From the NCBI RefSeq assembly GCF_026626665.1, contig NZ_JAPNKE010000002.1, forward strand, positions 476,501 to 540,500: 64,000 bases of DNA, in the 5' to 3' direction. Source of the stretch: Nannocystis pusilla (GTDB taxonomy: Bacteria > Myxococcota_A > Polyangia > Nannocystales > Nannocystaceae). Position numbers and translations under genes: made by a program. Numbering within the stretch: the first letter of the stretch is position 1; every line of letters starts with the position of its first letter. Below the pieces are notes generated by a model. The model was not told the DNA's origin. It saw nothing but the letters and a program-made list of their open reading frames with translations, and did no database searches. This document shows, one piece after another, positions 16,560 through 28,564 of this stretch.

Positions 16560-19500
16560 TCACGGGTTCGTCTCCAGTTCACCACCCTCGATCAGAGCGG
16601 CGTCTTCGGGTCGTACGGACAGGGCGCGCGGGGCTGCGGTGATGTCGAGTTGGCCCTCGCCGCAGCTCCGGGCGATTTCGGCCGACGCCGCGCTGATGCG
16701 CCGAAGGGCCTCATGCATGCGACGGACCGCGTCCACGCTGCGACCCTCCATGAGTTGGCGTCGAGCCGTGTCGTAGTAGGCCTTGGCTTGTTCGAAGGCC
16801 GCGGATGTCCGTGCTTTGACGTCGCCTTGGCACAGGGGGGCATCGAGCATCACAGCGGTCCAGTAAAGTAGCGTGCGCACATCTTGGAGAATCATGGGCG
16901 CTCGCTCGAGATCGCTGTAAAATGTGCCGAGCTTCTGGTACAGCTCGACCAGGAACGGCTCGTCACCGATCCGGGTATGCACCTTGCCGCCCGGTCTGAG
17001 GCGATCGGTCGGCTCCTCGATCCTGTAGGTCTCGGTCTCTTCGTCGTACTCGCCACGATGGATGCGGATCCGGCGGAGGGATGCACGCTCGCCTTCGGTC
17101 ACGCGCTCGAGGACGAATTCCGCGCCCTTACGACCGAAAATAACCCCCTCCGAGATCCGCAAGTCATCGGGTTCGCCCTCGACTTCCTCGATCGGATAGA
17201 AGCTGAGGACGGCGTACCAGAGATCACGGAGCAGTTGGCGAAACGAGACCGGCTCGGCCCCCGGGAGCGGCCCACCACGTCGCCCGCGGCCATCAACCCG
17301 TGCGACTCTAACCACCGCTGAAGATCCTCGGCGCTGATGCCCGTCGGCGCTGACAGGTCTCGCAAAGCCTCGGCGATCCGCTCGTAACCTTCCCGCCGTG
17401 GAGGTGCGCTGGCTGCCTGCGGAACCACCAGAGAACGACTACGTCGCTCCATCATCTCGATCAGGTTCTGAATCGGAGAGGGAATCCGGGTCTGTTCGGC
17501 TTCGTGGGCATGCTGGCCGGCTGTTTCTTCCTTCTCCCTGGCATCGAACGCGGCCCACAGCGCGCGGTCGAGCCGTTCCATGATCGAGTCCTGCTCGACC
17601 TGCGACAAACCCGCATCGAGCCAGCGGACCTCGTCCACGTTCTCCTTGATGATGTCGATTGCCGCGACCGCGTCATCAGCGTCACGCCCCTCCGGGTAGA
17701 CCACGACGGTCCAGCCATTCGGGCGGGAGCGAAGTTGTTCGAGGCGCCAGCGAGGCTCAGCGTTGAAGGTGTCGAGCGCGATGTCGAGGATGCGGGGGAG
17801 CCGTGCGGGAGAATGCTCCTGAGGCTGAGCTGTCTTGGCGCTCGTGAGGGTCTTGGGTTTCTCCGCGGCCTTGCGCGCCCGCTCGACGATCTGCTGGTAA
17901 CTCTTTCCGCTGGCGATGGCCATCTCGGCTTGGGCGACGTAGCGAGCTTGCTGGCGAGGGGCAAGCCGAGCGCCTTGATTGCGCTTCGGGCCTCCTCGTA
18001 GGGGGCCGTCTCTGCCGCTTTGGGTGCTGCGGGGTGTGAGACATCGTCCCGAGTAACTGCTTCGGGTCGCTCGCCCTCGGGAAGTGGCTCACCGCTGGGG
18101 GAGGTACCGCTTGAGGGGACCACGGGCTCGGGGAGGTCTGCTGCTGGCTCGTCCGTGTGGTCTGCTGCTGGCTCGTCCGTGTGGTCTGCTGCTGGCTCGT
18201 CCGTGCTGCGTCCTTTCGACAGCAAATCCGACGGGACCTTGCGGTCCCACCAGGCGAGACCGATGGTCTTCAGAGTTGTGAAGCTCTCGCCGCTCGATGG
18301 GGCGAGCTCGAGGAAGCGCTGCCAACCGGCTCGTGTCGGCGGGAGGAGGGTGGCGCCGAGCAGCTTGACACCGGCGCCGATCGCCAGGCCTTCACCGTCG
18401 ACGACGGGCACCTGTTCACGGTGATGCGAGCGGGCGAGGCCATCGCGGATGGCCGTCTCGAAGCGCGGCCACCATTTCTCCAGCCAGGCGTCGCTGGCGC
18501 CGCGCCAGCGCAAGCTCTCGAAGCGGCCGTAGCGGAAGACCTCCTCCAGCTTCTTCTCGATCGCCGCCGCCGTGCGTAGGTCGTCATCGTCGGGCCAGAG
18601 GGGACCGCCGTCGCGGGGAAGCTCGGTGGCGGCGATGGGTGAACCGTTGAGGCTGCCGGTGTAGGCGACGAGCTGCCAGCCCGGCGAGCCGGCGGCGCGC
18701 AGGCCGATCTTGTCGCCCTCGACCGTGCTGACCAGCTGCCCGAACTCGAGGTAGTCGAGCTGGTCCGGGGCGCCCGCGCGGGGTCGGGCCACCCGGAGGC
18801 TCTCGTAGACCGGAGCGCCGCCGCTCTCCGGGATGAGCATGTCCACGTCGCGCACGGCATACATCCAGGGGGCCCATGGCCACGCGTCGGGGCTGACGTG
18901 CTCAAGGTCGGCGAGGCGCTGCTCCCCTTCGTCGCGCAGACGAGCCGCTCGCTCGGGATCACTGCTGGTGCGGGCGTCGCGGAAGCGTCCGGCGGCTTGT
19001 CGGAGCAGCCGCGAGGCCTCCTTGGCGATCCGCGCCCGGGCTTCCTCGGCCTGGCGCTTCCGCTTCTCCTCGAGCAGTGCGCGCGTCTTCTCCTTGTTCC
19101 GCGAGATCATCAGTAAGATGTCCTCGGGGGTGAGCTGCTGCTGCGCGGCGGGGTTGTTGGTGTCGCGGACCTGCGACTTGAGCAGTTCGCCAAGCCAGCC
19201 CGCCTTACCGTCGATGAGGGAGAAGCGATACCCGTCGGTCGAGCCGTCAGCGAAGTAGTAGTAGATTTGGACGGTGCCGAGGGTGTTGCCCTGGCGCACG
19301 GCGCGGCCGTTGCGTTGCTCGAGATCGGCGGGCGTCCACGGCAGGTCCAGGTGGTGGATCGTGCATGTCCGGACCTGTAGGTCGACGCCCTCGTAGGCGA
19401 CCGAGTTGGCGATGACCACGTCGTACTTGGGCGCGATGGCGCTGTCGATCGGGCGCGCGCAGGTACCAGGCGCAGGGGGTTCCGAGGACAGGCCGTTGAA

Positions 19501-22500
19501 CTCGCGGGCGATCCGGATGCGGTCCGCTGGCCCAGTCTCCTCCGCGTTGAGGATGGCGATGCGCTCGCGCGGGATCCCGTGCTTCACCAGGACCTCGCGC
19601 ATCCATTGATGCACTGCGGTGGGCTCGCAGAAGATGATGTGGCCGCAGTGCGGGCTGGCGGCGACTCGCTTCGCGCACTGCGTCAGCTTCGGGCTCTCGT
19701 AGGTCGGTTTTCCGAGCCGAACGGTGACGTCGACGGGCTCTCCGTCGCGATAAACACGCTTCTGGACCATCCCGCCGTCGAGCGCCGTCTTGTAGGAGTA
19801 GCCCTCCTCCAACGAGGCATGCAGCGCGATCAGGGACAACCGCGCGAGCAAGCCGAGGATCGCGTAGCTCTCACCTGATTCGGGATTCGGGTTCTCGAGG
19901 ATCTGCTCGATCTGCGCGACGTAGCGGGTGTACTTCGCCTCCTGCTCCTCGTCCATGGAGATGGTGAGGGTCTCGACCAGCGGGCGCGGAAGCTTGAGGC
20001 CGACCTCGGCGGCGGTGCGGAACTCCCCGTAGATGTGGATGAGCGTCCTGAGGTCGTCGAGGTTCTTGAAGCCGGTCACAGCGCTCTTCTTCGTGACCTG
20101 GAAGGCAGCGTCTAAAACCTCACGGTAGTCGATCTTGAGGAAGCGATCGATGAACTGCTCAGGGTCGCGGATCCCAGCGCGGGTGAAGGCGGTCGGATCG
20201 ATGAACTGGATCAGGTTGTAGAACTCGAGCGGCGAGTTCTTCGCCGGGGTGGCGGTGAGCAGGACGATGCCGGCACCGCCGGTATGCCGGCGCACGGCAG
20301 CCGCGCGGAAGTCGAGCTGCCATGCGCGGTCCGAGCCCTCGCCGCCTCCTCCCATGAACTTCGGGACGCCGTCCTCGCGAGCTTGCGGCTTATAGAGATT
20401 CTTGAAGGCTGCGGCCTCGTCGACGATGAGCATGTCGATGCCGATCTCATCCCACGCGACGCCGGGGTCGTACTCCCAGTCGGATGGGAGAGCGAGGATC
20501 TCTTCGACCCAGGCTCGGACGCCGTGCTCGAGGAGCGCTCGTTCGCGCTCCGACAGCTTGTCGCGCTGCTTGGCGTTCTTGACCTTCTCCTCGAGCGTTC
20601 GCTTGCGCAGGGCGATCGAGCGCGAGACGGCCTCGACCTGCTCGACGTAGGCCATCACCGCGTCTTCGCTCATCCTCGTCCGCGCGAGGGCGTCGAAGCT
20701 GAGCACGGCGACGTCGGCCTGGCCGCTCTGCAGCGCGAGCCACTTCTTTGCCCGCTCTTGCGGCGAGTCGGTCTCGGAGGTGATGATGCCCCTGCGGACG
20801 CCGCGGGTGATCTGCTTGCGGTTCGAGCCGATGACGACCACCCGATAATCAGGGAGGGTGCATAGGATGTCGTCGTGCCACTTCCAAACCAGTGACCCAG
20901 GCACGAGGATCACCGGGCGGCGGACCCAGCCCTCCTGGCGCGCGCGCGCAATGATCGCCAGCGCGGTGTACGTCTTGCCCACGCCGACGTCGAAAGCGAC
21001 GAGGCCTCCACGCTGGGCGAGCACACGGCGCGCACCTGCGATCTGGTGGGGCTTGAGTTTGGCGCATGCGCGCCCCAGCGGATGATGTCGAGGGGCTCGG
21101 GGGAATACGTCGGGACGACTCGGCCTCGGGACATCCGGTTGTAGGCATAGACGAGCTGCTCTCTTCGGTTCTCGTCCGCGGCGACCCAGGCTCGGAAAGA
21201 GGTGTCCCACTTCTTCGCCAGGGCGATGCGCCGCTCGGCGAGGCTCTGTTTCTTCGCCGACCGCTCCTCCCGCGTCATGGGGCCCGCGTCGCGCTCTCGC
21301 TTCTCTAGCGGCGGCCGGAACAGCTCGGGGTCGTGGTTGTAGTAGCCCAGGAACGCGAGGGCCTCGGGGGCCAGCGCAGGCTGTTCCTCGGCGGTGTAGT
21401 CGTGCCCGCGGAGCTGTACGAAGCCGCCCTTGCGTTCGAGTTCGATTGTGCCGTAACGGGCGTTCAAGGTGGCGGAGATCCAGGCCGCCACGAGGTCGAG
21501 CGGGACGTAACCGTGCTGAGGGCTGATGTCGGTGAGGTCGTCGAAGACCGCAGGCTTGATTGCATCGAGCAATCGACGCGCCTGAACCTTCGCCTGCTCG
21601 TCGCCACGGGCAACCGCACGGTCGTAGCGTTCCCACAGGTCGCTCCCGCTCAGGTAGGCGTCGGCAGGCATAAGCTGGTCCCATGCATCGCCGTCGAGGT
21701 TCCAGTCGGCCGCCATAAGGGCGCCGAGAGCGGCCTCGGGCGTGAGGGAGCCGCCCTGCTGCTCATGGAAGCGCATGAGCTGCGCAACGTTCAGCGCGCG
21801 CTGCTGGCGGAAGAGAGCCTCGGCTTGGGCAACGACGTCGTCCGGCTGGCCGGAGAACTTCGGCGAGATCGCCGGCGCCTCGCGCAGCGCAGCTACGAGG
21901 CCGCCGGATTTTTCGAAGGCGTTGAGAAGCTGCTGCGCGGCGACGAGTGCTCGAGCGCCCTCGGCGAGCTCGCGTAGCGGCTTCGAGCGCCAGGGGTTGC
22001 CGAAGTGGGCGGTGAAATCGCCGAGCGCCGCGTAGAGCTCGGGCCAGAGTTGGGCCGCTCGGTCGGCGTCATCGGCACCGAGGGCGGCCAGGTACCGTCC
22101 CACGCGTCGGCCGAGCTCGAGCGCGGGCCGCAACGCCTCGTCGATATCCGCGGGGATCGCCTCGTCCTCGCGCACGACGGTCTGAAAGGTCCCGACATCC
22201 TCGCGCGGCACGATCGAGGTCAGCACGCAGGCGGTGCAGACGGGCCGCGGCGTCAACGGCGGCAGGCCGCGGAAGTCGCCGGTCACCTTGTACCGCCAGC
22301 TCGCCAGGCCGGCCTCGTCGTCCCCGGCGAAGGATCCATCTTCCTCACCGAGGATGTGATGCGGATGCGCTTCGAAGTACTCGCCGTCGAGGATGAACTC
22401 GTCCGCCTCGTCGACCTCGGTGAGCTCGCCGCCGCGGCTGCGCCAGAAGGCCACGTCCATCACGACCGAGGCGCCGGGCACGGTCTCCCGACCCTTGCGA

Positions 22501-23945
22501 TCGTGGCTCGGTAGCCGGAAAGCACCGAGCAAGTGATGGCGTCGGAGCAGCTTTTCCCGCAGGCCGCGGTTGAGGTTGCCGCTCATGAAGCCGGCGGGGA
22601 TCAAGAACACGCCGACGCCACCCGGGACGAGCAGGTCGAGGGTGCGGCGCATGAAGTAGGCGAACGCCCGCTTCTCTTTGTAGAACTCGTCAGGATCTTC
22701 GCGCGCCATCACCCCGCGCTCGCCATAGGGCGGGTTCGAGACGATGAGTCCGAAGGTACCTTGCTGGCGCCGGCCTTCCTCGCGGATCCAGCGCTCGAAG
22801 GGCATGTTGTGGAGGTCGACGTCCGGTCGAAGGGCACGCAACAGCCTCGCGCTGGCGACGGAGAACTCGACCGCCGTCCAGTGGATCTTCTTGATCTGCC
22901 CGCCAGCCTCGAGGGCGAGGCAGCGCTGCGGGCTGAACGCCCGGATCAGCCGGCCGATACCGGCGCTTGGCTCGAGCGCCCGCACGACACCATCGTTTCC
23001 GGCGAGCTCGGGGAGCAGGGGGCAGAGGGTCTCGGTGATGGCTTCGGTGATCGCGGTCGGCGTGTAGTACTCGTGAATCAGGCCGAACGACTCGGGGATG
23101 AGCTCAGGCGGAAGCTGCGTTTTGACGTTGTCAATGGACAGGCCACCCCACCCGGAGTACTGCGCCAACGCCTGGCGATCCTCGGCAGTGAGCTCGTCTG
23201 GCTCCTTGGTCACCGCGAGGCGCAGCGCCTGGATGTTCGCTTGCGTGCGGCGCGACCTGTCCTGGAGGTCGGGCGGTACCTCAGACACGGGTATGGCGGG
23301 AGCGGGGGCGGCATGGATGCGGGTTCGGCTCCACAGGGCGAGCGCGTAGCGCTCAAAGCGCGCGCCATCCGTGATTCCAGCGCGAAGCTGCTGAAGTCGC
23401 CGCTGTGCGTTGGCCAAGTCCGCGCGGAGCTTCTCGCCGCTGTTCTCGAGACCCGGGTAGAAGTGGAGGTCGTTCTTGGGGTCGCAGACCGCTACCACCG
23501 AGCCAGTGGAGAAGACGGCCAGAGAGGGGAGCCGAAGGAGCAACGGAACGACCTCCCATCCCGCTTGCCGGAGAAGCAGCGCCAGGGCGCGGAGCTCGGC
23601 GAACTGAATGCCGAGCGCGCTCGCTGCCTCCTTCCCGGCAGGGCTGCCGTCGCGTTCCAGCATCTTGCTCATCCGCCGCTGGACTCGCTTGAGCACATCA
23701 GCGTCGCTATCCTGGTCTTTTGCCCGCTCGCGCGCGACGAGCTTCGCGTAGACCTCGAACTCGTCGACCGTCTCAGGAGGCGCGCCGCGCTTGAGCTTTC
23801 GCCCCATCATGCGTCGGGCGATGAGCGCCTCGAGCGCATCGCGGTTACGACGAATGAAACCGTCGACGTACTCGGGCGAATAGTCGTCCGGCAGGTTGGC
23901 TCGCCATTGCGGCAAGACCTTGTCGAGGATGGCTGCGGGTTTCAT
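16560..23945 (-). CDS. Giant N6-methylase/SNF2 helicase, DarB-like antirestriction candidate (about 2,460 codons)
   Basis: From ATG 23945 the protein has a helical N-terminus, then an N6-adenine-type methylase domain (AQYSGWGGL near residue 265, RALEPSAGIGRLIRA, and the catalytic NPPYGERG near 405). After a break near 21070 it continues as an SNF2/DEAD helicase: AFDVGVGKTYTALAII (Walker A), IVDEAAAFKNLY (motif II), LLTATPAKNSP, and LEQRNGRAVRQGN (motif VI) near 1545. The C-terminal third has three TDEPAADH repeats and joins, across breaks near 17960 and 17270, helical sequence ending ALIEGGELETNP. Methylase-helicase fusions of this size include phage P1 DarB, which protects incoming DNA from restriction. 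The part from 17923 could alternatively be a separate gene. Confidence 0.8.
18136..18205 (-). repeat. 24-bp tandem repeat, about 2.9 copies, in the giant helicase gene
   Basis: The unit GTCTGCTGCTGGCTCGTCCG + TGTG repeats almost perfectly (units at 18136, 18160 and 18184, the last cut short). On the coding strand it gives the octapeptide TDEPAADH repeated. In-frame unit length means copy number can vary without breaking the gene. It marks a flexible acidic linker. Confidence 0.8.
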
Positions 23946-24038
23946 GGGGACTCCAACGAAGGAAACGATGGCGACGAAGGCCGCGCTGGACCAGATTGAT
24001 CTGGGATCGCTCGAGAGGGCGATGCCCGAGGCGAAATG

Positions 24039-24422
24039 CTAGGAGTGGTCGTGGCCGTGCTTCAGGCGACACGGGCCGCAGCCGCAGGTTTTGCCGCAAC
24101 CGCCGCACGAGGTTTTCGCCGCAGCCGATGTCTCGAAGGTGCCGCCGGCCTGGACGAGGCCTTGCGACATCCACGCCGAGCTCTGGGCCTTCAAGCTGAT
24201 CCCCGGGTCGGCAGACAGCTGGTAGAGGCTGCCGCGCTGCCCGGGGAGGTCGGCGGGATCCTCGACGCGGGCGCAGAGGACGGCCCCACCGGGGACCATG
24301 ATGCGCCAGCCGTCGTGCTCGGCGACGATCTCGTGGCGCTGAGCGAAGTTGTACACGGCTTGGCTGTCGACGTAGCGACGGCCGCCGACCTTGTAGATGG
24401 AGCCGGGTTGATGCTGTGACAT
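24039..24422 (-). CDS. Small protein with Cys/His-rich metal-binding tail (127 aa)
   Basis: It is intact from ATG 24422. The body (GSIYKVGGRRYVDSQAVYNF, AEHDGWRIMVPGGAVLCARV) is soluble. The last 25 residues are SCGGCGKTCGCGPCRLKHGH followed by DHS, a dense CxxC/HGH cluster likely to bind Zn or another metal. The gene sits 93 bases upstream of the giant helicase start, in the same direction, and overlaps neither. Its role beside the helicase is unknown. A metal-dependent DNA or protein contact is a guess. Confidence 0.6.
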   Translation of the reverse strand: MSQHQPGSIYKVGGRRYVDSQAVYNFAQRHEIVAEHDGWRIMVPGGAVLCARVEDPADLPGQRGSLYQLSADPGISLKAQSSAWMSQGLVQAGGTFETSAAAKTSCGGCGKTCGCGPCRLKHGHDHS

Positions 24423-24423
24423 G

Positions 24424-25281
24424 TCAATCGTCCTCGTCGTCGTCGAGAGCGGTGTCGACGGCCTTGGCGAAGCTGGTCAGCAATTCGTTGTCGCGGTCCG
24501 CCTCACCCTTGCGAGCCTTGCTCGGCTCGGGAGCGGGCGGCGGCGGCTTGGAAGTGTCCGTCGGTGTTTTCTTGGGCATTGGGTGTTTCTCGGCCTCGGT
24601 CATGGCTTTCCCTCGGGCTTCCGCGACGCCCTCGCCCTCGGCTTCAGGAGGGGCCGGGCACATGTGGATGATGCGGGCGGGCGTGATGGGGCCGGACTTG
24701 GACTCGGGCCATCCGGAATCGTGTAGGGCCTGGGCGTGCTTTTTGCCTCTTCGAGCTCGCTCCGGAGGAAGCACCCCAGGTTCTTGGGATGAGCGGGCTT
24801 CTCCTCGTAGAACAACGCCCATAGCGATCCCTTAGTAATGAGGACTTTGAACTGGCCAGCGCGCGAGTTGGCGGCAAAGCCGTCATATTCGTGATCCTTG
24901 ACGGGTTCCCAACGCAGAGGACCGGTATCGTCCGTCTTGCGATCGACCCGCTGGTCCCGAGCACGGTTCTTCTTCGCGCCGGTCTGCTTTCTCGAGCCAG
25001 CGGCGGACTCAGCGGGGGGCTTCGCAGCGGCCTTGGGCCTCGGCCCGTCGTCTCTCTCATGCTTGCGCTCGACCTTGGGCTTCTCGTGCTTCTCTGCCGG
25101 AGGCGTGGCCTTCGGGGGCCCGGGGGCGCGCGCTTTTGCTTACGGCCTCGGTGCGCTTGCCCGTCGAGCCGCGCTCGCAGGTGACGCGGCCGTCCGAACT
25201 CTGTTCGATGACGACCGTTTCTCCTGAATCGCGCTCTTCGAGCGTCACCTTGACGTGTTGGAGTCCCCACTTCACATTCAC
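24424..25281 (-). CDS. Charged, low-complexity protein with a conserved core, several frame breaks (about 285 aa)
   Basis: It opens at ATG 25281 with a compact beta-like segment (VKWGLQHVKVTLEERDSGET, VVIEQSSDGRVTCERGS). A long Lys/Arg/Ala/Pro linker follows that changes frame near 25130. A core comes next: PLRWEPVKDHEYDGFAANSR, AGQFKVLITKGSLWALFYEE. After another break near 24745 comes an acidic, Ala/Pro tail ending AVDTALDDDEDD. The core resembles small phage and plasmid DNA-metabolism accessory proteins in style, but I cannot name a family. The acidic C-terminal tip recalls single-stranded-DNA-binding protein tails. That is only an analogy. Confidence 0.5.
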
Positions 25282-25285
25282 CTTC

Positions 25286-27183
25286 CTATCTTGCGTTGGC
25301 TCGGCTTCGGTGCGCTCCGACGGCGACCGCGAGCGCGGTGGCGAGGGCGGAGCCGCCGAGCACGGCGGGACCGAGCCACTTCCGATGATTGAGCACCCGT
25401 TGAGGCTCGGGATCGAAGGGCAGGCCGCCTTGCAGCCGCACGGGGCGCTCGGGCGCGGGAGACTTGGGATCGAGCGGCTCGGTCGCGGCGGAGTCGCGCA
25501 GCCCGAACTTCGCCGCTCCGCGCTGGATCGCGTTCGTCGGCACGCCGGCTTCCTTGAGGGCGTTCGCGAACTCGGGGTCGACCTCGCGAGCGGTCTCGTA
25601 TTCGACGAGCATGCGCGACGGGTGCGTCAGCAGGCGCTTGCGCATCTCGATGCAGTGCTCGCGGAGCGACGGATCCCGGAACGCGGCGTAGGCGGGTTTG
25701 CTGCCGACCGCTATCGGGCGGACGTACGCACAATCGAGGCTGCGCGAGAGCCGGCGGCGCTGTAGCTGCGCGACCGCGCGGATGGCGGGAAGCACGATCG
25801 CATCGTCAGCCCGCTTGTACTTGGAGAGCAGCAACTCGCCGGGAGGCCAGGAACGCACGCGTACCCTGGAGCGCGAGTCTGGGCGTACAGCGCGGGAGCG
25901 ATGTACTCTTTGGTCTTCGGATCGCGGGACCACTTCTGCGGCAGATACCCGCTCTGGGTGCGCGGCTTGTCCTTGAGCACGAGGTCGCTGTACATGCAGG
26001 TCGTGCGGGACCGCGAGGTCGCCGCTGGCCGTTCTGCAAGGTGGCGCGGGTGACGAGCGGCACCGTGGTCCCATCGATGGCCTCGGGGCGCAGCGCGCCG
26101 GAGGCGCTGGCTCGAAACGCCACTCGCCGAGGACCTCGCGGGCGAGGTAGCCGAGAAGCCAGTCCCCGTGGCCCTGGTCGAGGACGGAGTTGTAGAGGGC
26201 GGTGAACCAGTCGCGCCACAGTTTCTCGAGGGCGGCGCAGTCGACCTTGTAGCTGTCGGGTCCGCCGGCGGCGAGCTGCTGCCATGTGGTCCCGGCGAGC
26301 TGCTGAAGCGAGGGATAGAAGTCGCCGGTCTGCGTGAAGTCGCCGTAGTGGTGAATCAGGGTGGCGTCGCTGTAGAAGCGCAGCGCCGAGTTGGGCGGTT
26401 GTGGGCGACCGCGGTACTGGAGGATCCCCGCGACGCGGAAGGTGCCGGGGAGGCAGCCGTAGGCGCCGTTCCATGTGACGGACTTGCCGGCGAAGGGCGC
26501 GAGCACCTGGCCGACGATGTTGCCGTCGTCATCGGCTCCGTCCGCGAGCGACCACGGCCGTGCGTCGGTCGGCGGAGAGAACATCGGCGTCCAGTCGACG
26601 CCGGCGGCCTCGACCTGGACGAAGGCGCGAACCCACTGCTGGTCGACGTCGCTGCTATAGCGGCGCCATGGCAGGATGGCTCGGCGCTCCGGCGGTACTT
26701 GATCGCCCTCCAGCAAGCCCTCGAACAGCGGCATGAGCGCCTGACCGATGCCGGCGACGATCCCCACGATCCACCCGACCACTGGAACGGCGGTGACGGC
26801 GTCGAGCGCGGCGTCAAGCGCCACGGAGGCGATCGACGCGACCAACTCCTCGGGATCTGGGTCAAGGTGAACGGAACCTCGGCCAGCACTCCGGCGATCG
26901 TGTCCTTCTTGGTGTTGAGCCACGAGACTTTCGACCAGACGCCCGACAGGAGGTCGCCCGCCTGCGTGGCCTTCGTCTTCCAGAGGATCTGTGTGGCCTG
27001 GTTCCAGGCCTGGCCTCCGGCGCGAGTGAGCAGTTCCTGGCCCACGGTCCGAGAACCGTCGCCGGAGGCGCGCGTCATCAGTGCCTGGAATGCGTCGTCC
27101 GCGTAGGAGTCGGCCCCGGGAAACGGACTGACGAATAAATCTTGAACGCGATCGAAGAGGCGGCTGTTCGGATCGACGAGCAT
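25286..27183 (-). CDS. Large element protein with C-terminal membrane anchor, several frame breaks (about 630 aa)
   Basis: ATG 27183 lies three bases past the stop of the lipoprotein gene, in TGATCATG. The N-terminal region (DPNSRLFDRVQDLFVSPFPG) is helical. After a break near 26860 it continues with a Gly/Val-rich amphipathic segment (VTAVPVVGWIVGIVAGIGQA) that could insert in a membrane. A long soluble domain follows (ALRFYSDATLIHHYGDFTQT, WQQLAAGGPDSYKVDCAALE), with further breaks near 26100 and 25860. The end carries a membrane helix (GPAVLGGSALATALAVAVGA) and a basic tip. It has the feel of a virion or secretion-apparatus component but matches no family I know. Confidence 0.55.
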
Positions 27184-27185
27184 GA

Positions 27186-27500
27186 TCAGTCCGATTTCAC
27201 CGCGGCGCACCACTGGATGATGCACTCGAGCGGCGTGTCGAGGGTTTGAGGGCAGGCATACTGGGCATTACAGACGATCTGGCAGCGCCCGGCGTGACAC
27301 TCGTGCTTCCAATCTTCGATCGTTTGGCAGTCCGAATCGTCGACGCATTTTTCTTCGCAATAACCGGAATAGCAGGTGAGGCCATCACCGCAGACGCCGG
27401 GGGCACATGGCTCGCCGAAGCTGCTACGGTCGTCTTCTCTGCAGCTGACGGTGTGGACAAGCAGGAACAGAATGGCCGGGAGGATGAGGGTGCAGCGCAT
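27186..27500 (-). CDS. Cys-rich lipoprotein inside the element (104 aa)
   Basis: The signal (LPAILFLLVHTVSC) gives a lipidated Cys at residue 20. The mature domain contains repeated Cys motifs (GEPCAPGVCGDGLTCYSGYC, EKCVDDSDCQTIEDW), the EGF/dickkopf-like pattern frequent in myxobacterial secreted proteins. It is intact. Its presence inside the integrated element, coupled to the large protein downstream, suggests that the element displays or secretes host-style surface proteins. Confidence 0.75.
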   Translation of the reverse strand: MRCTLILPAILFLLVHTVSCREDDRSSFGEPCAPGVCGDGLTCYSGYCEEKCVDDSDCQTIEDWKHECHAGRCQIVCNAQYACPQTLDTPLECIIQWCAAVKSD

Positions 27501-27551
27501 AGCGAGAGAATAGCCGGCGCGATTCCGCCCGTCGAGTCCGCTGAAGGGAAA

Positions 27552-28564
27552 TCAACCCGCACGCGCCACCTCCTCGACTCGCTGGCGCACGCAGGGATCG
27601 CTGGAGGCCTCGGCGATCCGCTGCACGTCGGAGGGCAGTGCGATCAGGGCTCGGAGAGCGGCGCGGCGCACGGCGAAGAAGCAGGCAAAGCGCCGAAGGA
27701 TGTAGTTGTAGGCCGGCGCGGCGATCCGCCCGCGAGGGCCGCTGAGTCCCTCGAGGTGGAGGCTGCCCTGATGCACATACAGGAAGCCGGCGCGGCGGTA
27801 GAGCTGGCCCGCCACGGCGCGGCCCGGCTCGTAGACGGGAAGCCGAACGACCAGGGGCGCGGTGTGGGCGGCGAAGTGCTCGTAGATCGCGGCGACCTGG
27901 CGGGCGTCCTGGCGGAGGTTGCCGGCGGGCTCGAAGAGCTGCGCCATGGCCCGCATCCCGGTCAACGCGGGTGGGGTCTCGGCTGCGAGCCAGCGCGTAC
28001 CGGGGGGAGCCCGTCGATGCGCGAGCTGTAGACCCACGGGAACGTGCCGAGGTGCAGAACGAGCGGCGTGGTCCAGCCGCAGGCGCTCTCGGCCCTGGGC
28101 GGCGGGCCGCTCCAGCCGTCGCCGAAGTAGCCCGGCGCGGTATCCGGGTAGAACGCGCGACGGAGCTGGTCCCCATCGTCGTAGCAGGCGCCCGCGGCCA
28201 GAGCGGTCGGGTCAGCCGAGACGCGCCACAGCTCACCACGCGCCTGACCCGCCGCGAGCAGTTGGGCGAGCACGCTGTCCTGCGTGCGCGCGTGGGGCTC
28301 GCTGATGCTCGGGCGTTGCCGCCGGAGCCAGCGTGCGAACGCGTCGAGGCCGGCTTGTTGTGTGGCGGCCACCCGGTCGCGGACCGCTCGCATCGGGGCG
28401 AGCGTCGCCTCGAGCTCCTGGGAGAAGCCGAGTAGCTCGGCGATGGCCTGCCACTCGACGCGGTACCAGGCGTGTACATCCATCGGAGAGCGGAGGTCGA
28501 AGTCGCCGACGAGGTCCGCGAGTCCCTTGATGTCCTCGCCGTAGCATTGGATGTCGATCGTCAT
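27552..28564 (-). CDS. Element protein of unknown function, one frame break (about 337 aa)
   Basis: ATG 28564 overlaps the upstream stop (ATGA). The N-terminal half (IDIQCYGEDIKGLADLVGDF, DVHAWYRVEWQAIAELLGF) is helical, then Trp/Tyr-rich (ACGWTTPLVLHLGTFPWVYS). A break near 28000 joins it to AMAQLFEPAGNLRQDARQVA and FLYVHQGSLHLEGLSGPRGR. There is no signal peptide or membrane helix. I do not recognise it. Aromatic-rich soluble proteins of this size are often structural components in phage-like particles, but nothing here proves that. Confidence 0.5.

Noticed and set aside
24600..25270. Separate plus-strand genes
   Set aside because: The minus-strand reading with two frame breaks gives a coherent core (PLRWEPVKDHEYDGF), while the plus-strand frames are Ala/Arg/Leu-rich shadows.
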